Source of the DNA: Clostridium sp. 1001271B_151109_B4
GTDB taxonomy: Bacteria > Bacillota > Clostridia > Clostridiales > Clostridiaceae
Direction: 5' to 3'
Assembly: GCF_015670405.1 (NCBI RefSeq)
Contig: NZ_JADPBQ010000002.1
Span: 169,890-233,889, forward strand
Length of the DNA: 64,000 nucleotides
How positions within the stretch are numbered: position 1 is the stretch's first letter; each line of letters starts with the position of its first letter. Below, piece by piece: positions 54,738-62,768 of the stretch. A program made the position numbers and the translations under genes. Below the pieces are notes generated by a model, which was not told the DNA's origin, ran no database searches, and saw nothing but the letters and a program-made list of their open reading frames with translations.

Positions 54738-55808
54738 ATGAATTTATTAATTTCTTTATTTATTGCTATTCTAATAGTAGGAGTTGGACATGCTTTTATA
54801 AAAAAACACTCTAAGCTTTGTTACATATTAGCTACTATTATTTCTTTAATACTAGTTATAATTTCATACACTGATGCAATGGCTAATATTCCTGAATTTA
54901 TAAGATTTTATATATTACCACTCTTTACAAATAGTGCTTTTGCAACATCATTATTTATAATAGTTATGTATACTGGCGCATTAAAAAATGGTAGTAAGCT
55001 TATGAAGCTTTTGTTTCCTATAAGAGCTGAATTATCAATAATTGCAAGTATTCTTACCCTTGCTCACAACATAATTTGGGGTAGATATCACTTTGTTGCA
55101 TTATTTACTAATCCAAAATCAATGGCACTAAATATGCTTTTAGCTGCAATCATTAGTTTAATATTAATTGCTATTATGCTTCCACTTATGATTACATCTT
55201 TTCCTAATGTAAGAAAGAAAATGAAGTATAAATCTTGGAAAAACCTTCAAAGATTTGCTTATGCTTTTTATGGATTAACTTATTTGCACATACTGCTTGT
55301 AATGATGCCTATGGCTAGAACTGGAAATGCTAAATATCTTATAAATGTTTTAGTTTATAGTATTATATACTTAACTTATGCTGCACTTAGAATAAACAAA
55401 GCTTTATCAAAAAAATATAAAAATAAGAAAATTACTTTCTTTATATACTTTATAACAATTGTAATTTTTTCTTTAGGTTGTGCTTATGTAGTTTATCCAT
55501 CTATTAAAGCTGATAATTTTGATTCAACAACAAGACCTTCTTACGCTGACGGAACCTTTACTGGTAGTGGTTCAGGGTATAATGGTAATATTACCGTAGA
55601 AGTAACTATTGAAGATGGTAATATATCAGATATTGATATTTTTGATTCTGTTGATGACGAGCCATTTATAACTAGAGCAAGTTCTACTATATTTGCTGCT
55701 GTTATTGAAGCTCAAAGTGTTAATGTAGATACTGTTAGTGGTGCAACTTATAGTTCTAAAGGATGTATCAATGCAATAAGTGATGCTTTAAAATCTGCAA
55801 AACTTTAA
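54738..55808 (+). CDS. Membrane protein with ferric-reductase-like and FMN-binding domains
   Basis: Residues 1-250 contain about seven helices of the ferric-reductase-like cytochrome b type, with histidines in LTLAHNIIWGRYHF and LTYLHILLV that could bind heme. After a final anchor comes an FMN-binding domain (about 270-356). Its flavinylation motif is TVSGATYSSKG, in which the Thr is the site where ApbE attaches FMN. Such proteins pass electrons across the membrane to an extracellular flavin. No apbE lies in the window. The ATG follows AAAGGAG, and a terminator follows. Confidence 0.88.
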   Translation: MNLLISLFIAILIVGVGHAFIKKHSKLCYILATIISLILVIISYTDAMANIPEFIRFYILPLFTNSAFATSLFIIVMYTGALKNGSKLMKLLFPIRAELSIIASILTLAHNIIWGRYHFVALFTNPKSMALNMLLAAIISLILIAIMLPLMITSFPNVRKKMKYKSWKNLQRFAYAFYGLTYLHILLVMMPMARTGNAKYLINVLVYSIIYLTYAALRINKALSKKYKNKKITFFIYFITIVIFSLGCAYVVYPSIKADNFDSTTRPSYADGTFTGSGSGYNGNITVEVTIEDGNISDIDIFDSVDDEPFITRASSTIFAAVIEAQSVNVDTVSGATYSSKGCINAISDALKSAKL

Positions 55809-55845
55809 GAACTTATTTTTACTAAAAGAATATTAATTAAATTTT

Positions 55846-55891
55846 GAGGAAGATAAAAAGGCCTATATACTATGGTCTTTTCATCTTCCTC
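55846..55891 (+). terminator. Intrinsic terminator of the FMN-binding protein gene
   Basis: GAGGAAGAT pairs with ATCTTCCTC, with an inner AAAAG/CTTTT stem, followed by TATTTT. Confidence 0.85.
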
Positions 55892-55978
55892 TATTTTCAC
55901 ATAGATTATTTTCTAGTATTATTCTCACAGTTTACTCTCCTCACATAGTAGAATTTAATTTTATATAATTTATGCAAA

Positions 55979-56014
55979 AAAATAAATCTTATAAAAAATA
56001 TAAGATTTATTTTT
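55979..56014 (-). terminator. Intrinsic terminator of the tRNA gene
   Basis: AAATAAATCTTATA/TATAAGATTTATTT is a perfect 14-bp stem directly after the tRNA 3' end, with a T run on the minus strand. Confidence 0.85.
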
Positions 56015-56090
56015 TGGTTGCGGGGGCAGGACTTGAACCTACGACCTTTGGGTTATGAGCCCAACGAGCTGCCAACTGCTCCACCCCGCG
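56015..56090 (-). tRNA. Initiator tRNA-fMet (CAU)
   Basis: The minus strand folds into a 76-nt tRNA: acceptor CGCGGGG/CCCCGCA with the C1-A72 mismatch typical of initiators, anticodon loop CTCATAA flanked by three G-C pairs (GGG/CCC), T-loop TTCAAGT and an encoded CCA. Those features mark it as the initiator rather than elongator tRNA-Met. It is a lone tRNA with its own terminator. Confidence 0.95.
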
Positions 56091-56310
56091 ATATTATATT
56101 TTGTAAGCGCTCTTGCTTAACTTGTAACCTTAGTATAATCTAATAAATATATATAGTCAAAGTCAAATAATATTGCATTATGGCTTTAAAGTGTAAGAGG
56201 TAGCTTAGAGTCTTAAATGCAAGCAGATAATACTAAATATCATTTAAAGCTCCAATCTATTATTTCAAGAAATAAAGTTGTTTACTTCCATACAATGCTT
56301 ATCAAAGATT
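56091..56310. other. Spacer between tRNA and HXXEE gene
   Basis: About 220 bp without a gene. Related words (GGCTTTAAAGTGT near 56181, CATTTAAAGCTCC near 56241) form a loose inverted repeat. Confidence 0.35.
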
Positions 56311-56355
56311 AAAAGGAGTAAAAGAAATACTTTAAATCTTTCTTTTACTCCCTTT
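56311..56355 (-). terminator. Intrinsic terminator of HXXEE gene 1
   Basis: AAAGGGAGTAAAAGAAA pairs with TTTCTTTTACTCCTTTT (minus strand), ending in T residues. Confidence 0.8.
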
Positions 56356-56414
56356 ATAATAGTTTCAATCTACCACTTTATTTAATATAAATAATGTCAT
56401 TAAACAATCTTCTT

Positions 56415-57056
56415 TTATTTAAATTTATCTATATATTTCTTTGCACGATAAACTTCTTCAGTTGTAAATTCATAGTCTGGCATTTTTATCAAACGCTTAA
56501 ATATTGGAGAGCGAAATGCAACCCAATAGTTAAATACAATCCATACTAAAGCTATAATAAAGTCTGTTCCAGTATATATATGCATACCAAATGTTTTACT
56601 TAAATAAAATACAGAAACAGGTAGTAAACCAAATATTGATGTAAATAATCCTGGATTATACCAACTCTTTAGTGCAATATTAAATACTATTAAATGCATT
56701 AAGACTTCAGCAAATGCAAAAAGAATAACAGCCAAAGTTAAAAAACGAACCTTTGGTAAAAATAAAGGTAACAAATATACAACTACTGCAAACCATACAT
56801 TACCAAACATTGCCGCAATTTGATTAAATGGCCAATTCTTAGGATTAGTATCGTTTATGTTCTTTTCAACTTTCATACCAATCCAAGGAAATCCTCCTGG
56901 AAATCCAAATTCCTCAAAAAAGTGTAGAAATATAAATACTAGTGAAATCAATAATGTTTTTTCTCTTAGTGTCCACTCTCCCACTGCTAGTATTAAGGCA
57001 AACATACTTGCAATATAAACTGAAATATAATACCAACTTTTAATACTTTTCTTCAT
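56415..57056 (-). CDS. HXXEE-family membrane protein 1
   Basis: The 213-residue protein belongs to the HXXEE family of unknown function. His45-x-x-Glu48-Glu49 (LHFFEEFGFPGGFP) lies at the end of the second helix. A second conserved region has an intramembrane His followed by SWYNPGLFTSIFGLLP. There are five or six helices. The pattern of paired His/Glu residues in membranes suggests metal binding or hydrolase-like chemistry, but this is untested. It is downstream of a TetR gene on the same strand and starts behind AAGGAGG. Confidence 0.85.
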   Translation of the reverse strand: MKKSIKSWYYISVYIASMFALILAVGEWTLREKTLLISLVFIFLHFFEEFGFPGGFPWIGMKVEKNINDTNPKNWPFNQIAAMFGNVWFAVVVYLLPLFLPKVRFLTLAVILFAFAEVLMHLIVFNIALKSWYNPGLFTSIFGLLPVSVFYLSKTFGMHIYTGTDFIIALVWIVFNYWVAFRSPIFKRLIKMPDYEFTTEEVYRAKKYIDKFK

Positions 57057-57111
57057 TTTATGACCTCCTTGCTTCTTACATAATGGAATTATAATTTACA
57101 CCTGTTGCCTT

Positions 57112-57125
57112 ATCAACCGACAGTT
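57112..57125. promoter_or_regulatory. Candidate TetR operator half, copy A
   Basis: ATCAACCGACAGTT upstream of HXXEE gene 1 matches ATCAACCAACAGTT (complement at 57765-57778) in 13 of 14 bases. TGTTGG and ATCAACA words lie just downstream, giving a loosely symmetrical site. Confidence 0.45.
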
Positions 57126-57170
57126 TTAAAACGTATGTTGGAAAATCAACAATAAGATATTGATTCACAT

Positions 57171-57725
57171 TTATGTTAATACTGAAAACATTCCCTTTTT
57201 CATTATTGTATATAATAATGAGGCAAGCTCTTCAGCTGAAAAAGACTTACCATTTTTATACCAATAAGTAATTGAATATAAAATAGCTCCAAAACTATAT
57301 TCACATAAGATATCAATCCGAAAATCATCTTCTTTTAGATTAAATTTTTTAATAATCAATAATTTAACAGCTGCTTTATATTTTTCTGCAAAGGCAGGAT
57401 CTCCTGTAGGACCAAGTAATATACTTAAATAATATCCATAATATTCATACACTTTTGCAGCTTTCACAATAAGCTCTTCTGAATCAAAATTCTCCACCGC
57501 CTCTTCTAATTGCTGAATCATTTTATTAATGAGTTGTTCTTCAGCATATTCAAGCAAATCATCAATATTAAAAAAATATTCATAAAATGTACTACGATTA
57601 TAACCTGCTTTATCTGTTATATCTTTAATTTTTATCTTATATAACTTATTATCCTTATACAAATGCCAAAATGCTTCTATCAAGTTTGCTTTAGTTTGTT
57701 TACATACTTCTGGTTGTTTATTCAC
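57171..57725 (-). CDS. TetR/AcrR-family regulator
   Basis: The N-terminal HTH (KIKIKDITDKAGYNRSTFYEYF, split after 20) is typical of TetR regulators. The C-terminal domain (about residues 75-184) resembles the TetR_C_8/DhaS-like type. GTG at 57725, 9 nt after GGAGGG, is the best start and gives 184 residues; the frame extends 12 codons upstream. It is divergent from HXXEE gene 2 and co-directional with HXXEE gene 1, and is likely their regulator. Confidence 0.87.
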   Translation of the reverse strand: MNKQPEVCKQTKANLIEAFWHLYKDNKLYKIKIKDITDKAGYNRSTFYEYFFNIDDLLEYAEEQLINKMIQQLEEAVENFDSEELIVKAAKVYEYYGYYLSILLGPTGDPAFAEKYKAAVKLLIIKKFNLKEDDFRIDILCEYSFGAILYSITYWYKNGKSFSAEELASLLYTIMKKGMFSVLT

Positions 57726-57764
57726 TCTTTCTATCCCTCCATAAAATCCAACAATCAACACTAT

Positions 57765-57778
57765 AACTGTTGGTTGAT
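57765..57778. promoter_or_regulatory. Candidate TetR operator, copy B
   Basis: AACTGTTGGTTGAT sits between the divergent TetR gene and HXXEE gene 2, within CCAACA...TGTTGG symmetry (57749-57773). Its complement nearly repeats the site upstream of HXXEE gene 1. Confidence 0.5.
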
Positions 57779-57918
57779 GAGCAATATTTCATTGTTATAA
57801 TTATTATATGATAGTTTGCTAGATATTTAAAAGTTGCTATGCACAAATTAAACTTACCTTTTAAATACTAGCATATACTATTAAGTTAAATATATATTAA
57901 ACCAAGAGGAGGTATATT

Positions 57919-58584
57919 ATGAATTTTTATCGTAATAATTGGTATAAGCTCACTATAGTTGCTTTTATTTTCTTATCATTTTTTATGGGATTTTGGGGCG
58001 TTAATATATTAACTCCTATTCAGAATATTCTTATGTTTAGTTTTATGGCACTGCTTGTTCATCAGTTTGAAGAGTATGTATTACCTGGTGGCGGTCCTGT
58101 TGTTATAAATAAAGCTAATTTCGGTGAAAAAGTTAACTTCCGTAACTTTCCTGGAAATATGCAATCTTCAATGATAGTAAATAATTCAGCTTATATTTTT
58201 TATATTGCTGCTATAATTTGGCCACAGTTTATTTGGCTTGGGCTTGCAACTATGTTTTTTAATCTATTTCAATTATTAGGACATGGAATTAAAATGAATC
58301 GTGGAATGAAAACTTGGTATAATCCTGGATTAGCTTCAGTAATTTTTCTATTTGTTCCAATAAGCATTTACTACATAATGTATGTTGTTAATAATAATCT
58401 AGTAACTGGATGGGATTGGCTTTTTGGTGCTATAGCATTTATTATAGCCCTAATTGTAACTACTATTTTACCAGTGCAACTACTTAAAGATATAAACTCT
58501 CCTTACTCTATACCAGAATATCAAGTTGAATGTTGTGATAGAGTGCAAGCTTTTGCATCACTTGAAATAAAAAAGGATAAATAA
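57919..58584 (+). CDS. HXXEE-family membrane protein 2
   Basis: The 221-residue protein has His48-x-x-Glu51-Glu52 (VHQFEEYVLPGGGP) and the second motif LLGHGIKMNRGMKTWYNPGL, with five or six helices. It ends in a hydrophilic tail with ECCDRV. The YNPG motif and layout match the other two HXXEE proteins nearby, though the sequences are diverged, so this is a family expansion and not a recent duplication. AGGAGG lies 7 nt before the ATG. Function is unknown. Confidence 0.85.
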   Translation: MNFYRNNWYKLTIVAFIFLSFFMGFWGVNILTPIQNILMFSFMALLVHQFEEYVLPGGGPVVINKANFGEKVNFRNFPGNMQSSMIVNNSAYIFYIAAIIWPQFIWLGLATMFFNLFQLLGHGIKMNRGMKTWYNPGLASVIFLFVPISIYYIMYVVNNNLVTGWDWLFGAIAFIIALIVTTILPVQLLKDINSPYSIPEYQVECCDRVQAFASLEIKKDK

Positions 58585-58772
58585 AAGATTAATATATCTA
58601 TCTAGTAGAACCTAGATAGGTATATTAACCTTAATGTAGAGTTAAAATTCCTTCTTAAATTAAGAATTCACTTTGTAAATAATTCATATTGATAGCAAGT
58701 TATTTCCATGAAAATTATATTCAATTAAATATTTTATCTTAATTTCTAATTGAACCATCTAAGTCATTATCA
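58585..58772. other. Spacer after HXXEE gene 2
   Basis: A weak hairpin (ATCTATCTAGTAGAACCTAG, 58593-58625) may end the HXXEE gene 2 transcript (TACCTATCTAGG symmetry). No gene is seen. Confidence 0.4.
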
Positions 58773-58973
58773 TTAAACAACTTTCTTTTGAGAAACCCTA
58801 TTACTACCTATATCCTTAAACTCAACATATATCATTACTATTGATACATTTCCTGCAATAAAGTCAGCAATAGGACCAGAATACATTATTCCATCAATGC
58901 CCATAAATAAAGGTAATACAACTATTAATGGTAACAAAAATAAAATCTGTCTTGTTAAAGAAAGTTTAATCAT
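58773..58973 (-). pseudogene. 3' remnant of a MATE-family efflux pump
   Basis: The 66-codon frame reads LSLTRQILFLLPLIVVLPLF, then GIDGIMYSGPIADFIAGNVS. This is the last two helices of MATE multidrug/Na+ pumps. The other about 390 residues are absent, and the upstream sequence is non-coding. The apparent ATG is an internal Met of the ancestor. Confidence 0.8.
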
Positions 58974-59203
58974 TATTAAATACTCTCACTTTTACCAACT
59001 AATTACTATTGTATCAAATATAAAATTATAAATCATACTCCTCATCGCCTATGCTTTTAATTTTTCTGTATTGAACTGAAAATTTTCTATTTAAAACAAA
59101 TAATGTAGTTATTTTCTAATTCATGTTGATATACAATTAAATGGATTGTAAAAAGGTATATTATTATATAGTTTCATAGGAATTTATTGAGGAGATATAA
59201 ATA

Positions 59204-59368
59204 ATGAATATTAGAAAAGCAACAAAAAAAGATTTATCAAGAATAGCAGAAATATATGTTTTTAATAATAGAGTGAATTATTGGCCAATTTTTAAAGATG
59301 GACTTATTAGCATTATTATTTGTATATACGTTAATTATTTGAGTATAATCCTAATTCAACAAATTTGA
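59204..59368 (+). pseudogene. 5' remnant of a GNAT acetyltransferase
   Basis: An ATG behind GAGGAG starts MNIRKATKKDLSRIAEIYVF and NNRVNYWPIFKDG, a normal GNAT N-terminus. It then runs into an unrelated hydrophobic stretch and a TGA after 54 codons. The acetyl-CoA-binding motif is missing, so the gene is truncated although its ribosome-binding site remains. Confidence 0.72.
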
Positions 59369-59452
59369 ATTTTGCAAGTAGATTATATTACAAATAGGCA
59401 TCTTGGAAAAAATACTTATAAAATAACTTAATAAATAATATAACCTAAAACA

Positions 59453-59511
59453 AAAAATAGCTGTATATTGGCAATTATAATATTTTGCCTATTAAATACA
59501 GTTATTTTTTA
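59453..59511 (-). terminator. Intrinsic terminator of HXXEE gene 3
   Basis: AAAAATAACTGTAT pairs with ATACAGCTATTTTT (one G-U pair) around an inner GGC/GCC stem, with T residues on the minus strand. Confidence 0.78.
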
Positions 59512-59530
59512 TAGCTTTTATATAATTTTC

Positions 59531-60217
59531 TTATTTTATTACACTTTGATTAGATGAAACAAATTTATCAAAATAGCCTTTGCCCCAGTTATATGGATAA
59601 GGAGAGTTCTTACTCTTAAATATATCCTCTGCCCAGTTTATACAAATTCTTGCCATAATCAGAGTAAACACGATAGCAAGAAGTATCTCTAAAATTGTAG
59701 GCATACGATATTTAAAGAAAGAAATGATAAAACCAATAAATACAGGAAGGAAGCATAAATAAGTAGTAGCAAACCCTGGATTATATATAGTCTTCTTTCC
59801 CTTAGTAGCAAATCTTTTTTTCATTTGGAAGCCTGCAAGTGTATGAACAAATACTTCCATAGCAGATAGTAAAAACCATATTAGACAAACAATATAAGGC
59901 ATTCCAAAACAAAGCATAATACAACCAAAAGCAATAGGAATGAAATTAGTCAACATATCAGTAAGCTGATTCATTGGATAACGGTCTGCAATTTCTTCCT
60001 TTGAGCCATGTTGTAAATTATACATATAGTAAAATCCACCTGGAAACTTCCATTCTTCCAATACATGAAGTACCAAACTAATAACAGATGCCACAGCTAA
60101 TTTAGTTGGTACAGTCCATATATTCCAATTACCGATAAGTAATATAGTAAGAAAACTACCGATTGCAGTTATGACATATAGCCAGCATGAAAGCCAACCT
60201 TTAATAAATTTTTCCAT
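59531..60217 (-). CDS. HXXEE-family membrane protein 3
   Basis: The 228-residue protein has His51-x-x-Glu54-Glu55 (LHVLEEWKFPGGFY), a later intramembrane His (EVFVHTLAGFQ) and TIYNPGFATTYLCFLP. About six helices are predicted. The FPGGF after the motif is shared with HXXEE protein 1. It is divergent from a TetR gene that now carries a frameshift. The ATG follows AAGGGGG. Confidence 0.85.
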   Translation of the reverse strand: MEKFIKGWLSCWLYVITAIGSFLTILLIGNWNIWTVPTKLAVASVISLVLHVLEEWKFPGGFYYMYNLQHGSKEEIADRYPMNQLTDMLTNFIPIAFGCIMLCFGMPYIVCLIWFLLSAMEVFVHTLAGFQMKKRFATKGKKTIYNPGFATTYLCFLPVFIGFIISFFKYRMPTILEILLAIVFTLIMARICINWAEDIFKSKNSPYPYNWGKGYFDKFVSSNQSVIK

Positions 60218-60323
60218 ATATTTATCCCCCTTAAGTATATATCATGATTTTGTGAGACTATTGTATCAAAACGTTTTTTATTATACAATAACGCTACAAC
60301 TTATAATACAAGGGAGGCTAAAA

Positions 60324-60880
60324 ATGTATCATATCCAAAATGATAAACGAGCACAAAAATCAGCTAGACTAATTTGTGAAGGATTTTTACAATGCCTAAA
60401 TGAAAAAAATATAGACCAAATTACAATTTCAGATATTCAGAGAGCATCTTCTGTTAGTCGAGCTACTTTCTACAGACTATTTGATAATACCTCTGATGTT
60501 CTTTCATATTTATGTGAACAAATTTTTGAAAAGGTAAATTATGAGCATACAACTATGGAATATTTTAGTACCGAAGAAACTACTCTAAGATTCATACGAC
60601 TATGGATGGAAAATAGAGTGCTATTAAAGGCTATAGTTGATTCTAATAGGATGGACTTTATTTACAATGCTCATATGAAATATCTAGCTCCCCATAAAGA
60701 ATTTTCTTTCCTGATACCACTATAACTGATATACAAGCAGAATATTTGATGAGAACACTAACCTCATGTATTTCAGCATTTTTGGAATCTTGGGTTAAAT
60801 GTGGTGAAAAAGAAGGAGAAAATGAATTACAAGAAATATTAAAGAGCTGTTTCAAAATTTTAGGTAACATATTTGATTAA
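60324..60880 (+). pseudogene. TetR/AcrR-family regulator, frameshifted
   Basis: From the ATG at 60324 (GGGAGG upstream) the frame encodes a TetR HTH (QITISDIQRASSVSRATFYR) and part of the sensor domain, then stops after HKEFSFLIPL. The next frame continues coherently (TTITDIQAEYLMRTLTSCIS, ending KILGNIFD) to a TAA at 60878-60880, as expected of an intact regulator. A single-base change in the T/C-rich run at about 60702-60712 explains it. A truncated DNA-binding half of 133 residues would still be made. Confidence 0.8.
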
Positions 60881-60963
60881 TAAGTTTATTATAAATAGTA
60901 CGAATTAGTTAAAATAATATTTATAATTAAATAAGTAGGAGTTACTCCTACTTATTTAATTTA

Positions 60964-61719
60964 CTAATTATTAGACTCTATGATTTCTTTTAATGAAATA
61001 TTTTCATTCCTAAATCTAGAACTTGGATTCTTATCGCCTTTGACTTTAATGGCCTTTTTAGGACAGTTATTTACACACGAAAGACAAGATTCACAATGCT
61101 TACCGAATATAATATTTTTTGATTTATCATAAGATACATTTTCCCTTGGGCATACTTTTATACATGTGCTACACTTAATACACTCTTCATTTACATGAAA
61201 ATTATCCACACTATCTATTGGATGAATAACATTTATAAATTTTACAAGATTCCTTAGAATGGCGCCTACTGCAATTCCATTATTGATATACATTCTATTG
61301 TTAGATACATCTTTTATTAATTGATTTATATTCTCTTCTATATTTTTATCTGTAGATTTTTGTTCTTCGATATCTACAAGTGGTATATGATTTCCTACCA
61401 TAGCTATCTTATTAGAATAACTGATCCTTACCCCATTCTTTTTAGCAAAAGAAGTAAAATACTTTGTTGCATCTCCATTATTATTTCCACAAGTCATAAT
61501 AGCAAATATATAAGGACTATTCAGTGTCACTTTTGTTATAAACTCCTTTACGATAGTTGGTACAGAAAGTCCATAAGTGGGAAAAACTATTCCTATCTTT
61601 TCATCTTCAAAAACATACTCTTTTCCTTTTAATACTTGAGGAATAGAATAAAGTTCTCCTCCAAATCTTTTAGCTATATATAATTAATTTCCAGTGCCTG
61701 TAAAATAAAAAATCTTCAT
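60964..61719 (-). pseudogene. EFR1-type flavodoxin/ferredoxin protein with a nonsense codon
   Basis: The frame from the ATG at 61719 (AGGAGG upstream) reads MKIFYFTGTGN, then TAA (61684-61686) where the family has Ser or Cys, then LYIAKRFGGELYSIP. It continues for 239 further codons through the flavodoxin-like part (IGIVFPTYGLSVPTIVKEF) to two ferredoxin clusters (CIKCSTCIKVCP, CESCLSCVNNCP). A single stop codon thus interrupts the FMN phosphate loop. An internal start at 61530 would give only the C-terminal 188 residues. It is divergent from a MarR gene. Confidence 0.85.
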
Positions 61720-61756
61720 GTTTATTTACCTCCTCTTCATGGTAACTAACAAATAT

Positions 61757-61772
61757 TGTTTCCTAGGAAACA
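61757..61772. promoter_or_regulatory. Perfect palindromic operator, candidate MarR site
   Basis: TGTTTCCTAGGAAACA is a perfect 16-bp palindrome in the divergent promoter region of the ferredoxin gene and the MarR gene. Confidence 0.75.
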
Positions 61773-61868
61773 TGATTATAATACCACCATTATGTTTCCG
61801 CGTCAACATTATTAAAAATTATGTATTACATCCGCTTTACAAATGTTACTAAAATTATTAAAATAATT

Positions 61869-61886
61869 ATGTTTCCTAGTATACAT
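61869..61886. promoter_or_regulatory. Second candidate MarR operator
   Basis: ATGTTTCCTAGTATACAT repeats the left half of the site at 61757 (TGTTTCCTAG), with a degenerate right half, just before the MarR Shine-Dalgarno. It would allow autoregulation. Confidence 0.65.
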
Positions 61887-61905
61887 TTGATAGGAGGTTA
61901 TACTT

Positions 61906-62385
61906 TTGAATACAAAAACTGAAATTATTGCATGTGAGATTGAAGATTTAATTACACAATTTGAGGAAAAAAAATATTCACATAGTAATGAACAACTTAC
62001 ACAATTATTGAAAGAAAATGAAATTATTAATTTTAATCTGATTACACATACAGAATGCCACGTAATATCCTGTATTGCAAATATAAAAGAACCTAATGGA
62101 ATTATGATCGCTGAAAAATTAAACATGACTAGAGGTGGAGTTTCTAAAATAGCCAATCGTTTAATAGAAAAAAATCTTATTACTACATATAAAGATGACA
62201 GTAATCAAAAAAAGATTTTCTATAAATTAACTAGGCTAGGAGAAAAGATTAATATAATTCATAATCAACTTCATAAAGAAAATCATAACTTTCTTTTAAA
62301 AATAGCTGATAATTATTCATCACAAGAACAGGATATAATTATTAAATTCATAAAAGATTTGAAGAATAATAATAAACACTTTTAA
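61906..62385 (+). CDS. MarR-family regulator
   Basis: The 159-residue protein has a winged helix typical of MarR proteins: THTECHVISCIANIKEPNGI, then AEKLNMTRGGVSKIANRLIE (recognition helix) and the wing DDSNQKKIFYKLT. Helices at both ends form the dimer. The TTG start follows AGGAGG by 8 nt. It probably represses itself and the divergent ferredoxin gene through the two TGTTTCCTAG sites. The effector is unknown. Confidence 0.88.
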   Translation: MNTKTEIIACEIEDLITQFEEKKYSHSNEQLTQLLKENEIINFNLITHTECHVISCIANIKEPNGIMIAEKLNMTRGGVSKIANRLIEKNLITTYKDDSNQKKIFYKLTRLGEKINIIHNQLHKENHNFLLKIADNYSSQEQDIIIKFIKDLKNNNKHF

Positions 62386-62401
62386 AGTTTTGATACTAAA
62401 A

Positions 62402-62513
62402 AGGATGTCCATATATGACTGAACTGCCCCTATCAAGTAAACAGTGTAAATGATATAAAATTTTATTATTTTAACTGTCTACTATAGGTCAGTCATGCCA
62501 TTATAGACATCCC
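62402..62513. mobile_element. Inverted-repeat remnant resembling IS3-family ends (MITE-like)
   Basis: TGACTGAACTGCCCCTATCA at 62416 faces TATAGGTCAGTCA at 62483-62495, with inner AAACAGT/ACTGT arms (62439-62445, 62474-62478) and an outer GGATGTC/GACATCC pair (62403-62409, 62506-62512). The TGaACTG-CCCCTAT-AGTAAACAGT pattern resembles IS3/IS150-type terminal repeats. No transposase lies between. The folded unit may also serve as the MarR terminator (T tail after 62513). Confidence 0.5.
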
Positions 62514-62589
62514 TATTTTTATAACTTATATTATTAACCATTTATACTATAGTAATCAAAATAACATTATTTTGAAGCAAAGCAATATA

Positions 62590-62754
62590 TTAGTATTTTA
62601 ATTTATTTTTAATAGTATTAGCACTAGGCTCAGCCTTTTCAACAAATATATAATACCAGGCCCCTGCTTCAATCTTTTCCTCTATAATTTTATTATGAGC
62701 ATTTTCAAATACCAACCCCCTAAAGGCATATGGTAAAAATACAATAATGCTATA
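62590..62754 (-). pseudogene. Unrecognised 3' coding remnant
   Basis: A frame without a start, closed upstream by TAA, reads VFLPYAFRGLVFENAHNKII, then EEKIEAGAWYYIFVEKAEPS. It ends with TIKNKLKY and a stop. Codon use and amino-acid pattern look like real protein, so this is probably the tail of a lost gene. I cannot name the family. Confidence 0.4.
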
Positions 62755-62768
62755 TTATTTATATATAT

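Noticed and set aside
56181..56255. A second tRNA or small RNA beside the initiator tRNA
   Set aside because: The loose inverted repeat does not fold into a cloverleaf and has no terminator of its own.
58773..58973. A functional small membrane protein of 66 residues
   Set aside because: Its sequence is the C-terminal tail of MATE pumps, and no ribosome-binding site precedes its first Met.
60658..60870. Minus-strand 70-codon frame
   Set aside because: It is antisense to the second half of the frameshifted TetR gene.
61812..62156. Minus-strand 114-codon frame
   Set aside because: It is antisense to the MarR gene and its operator region, with no ribosome-binding site.
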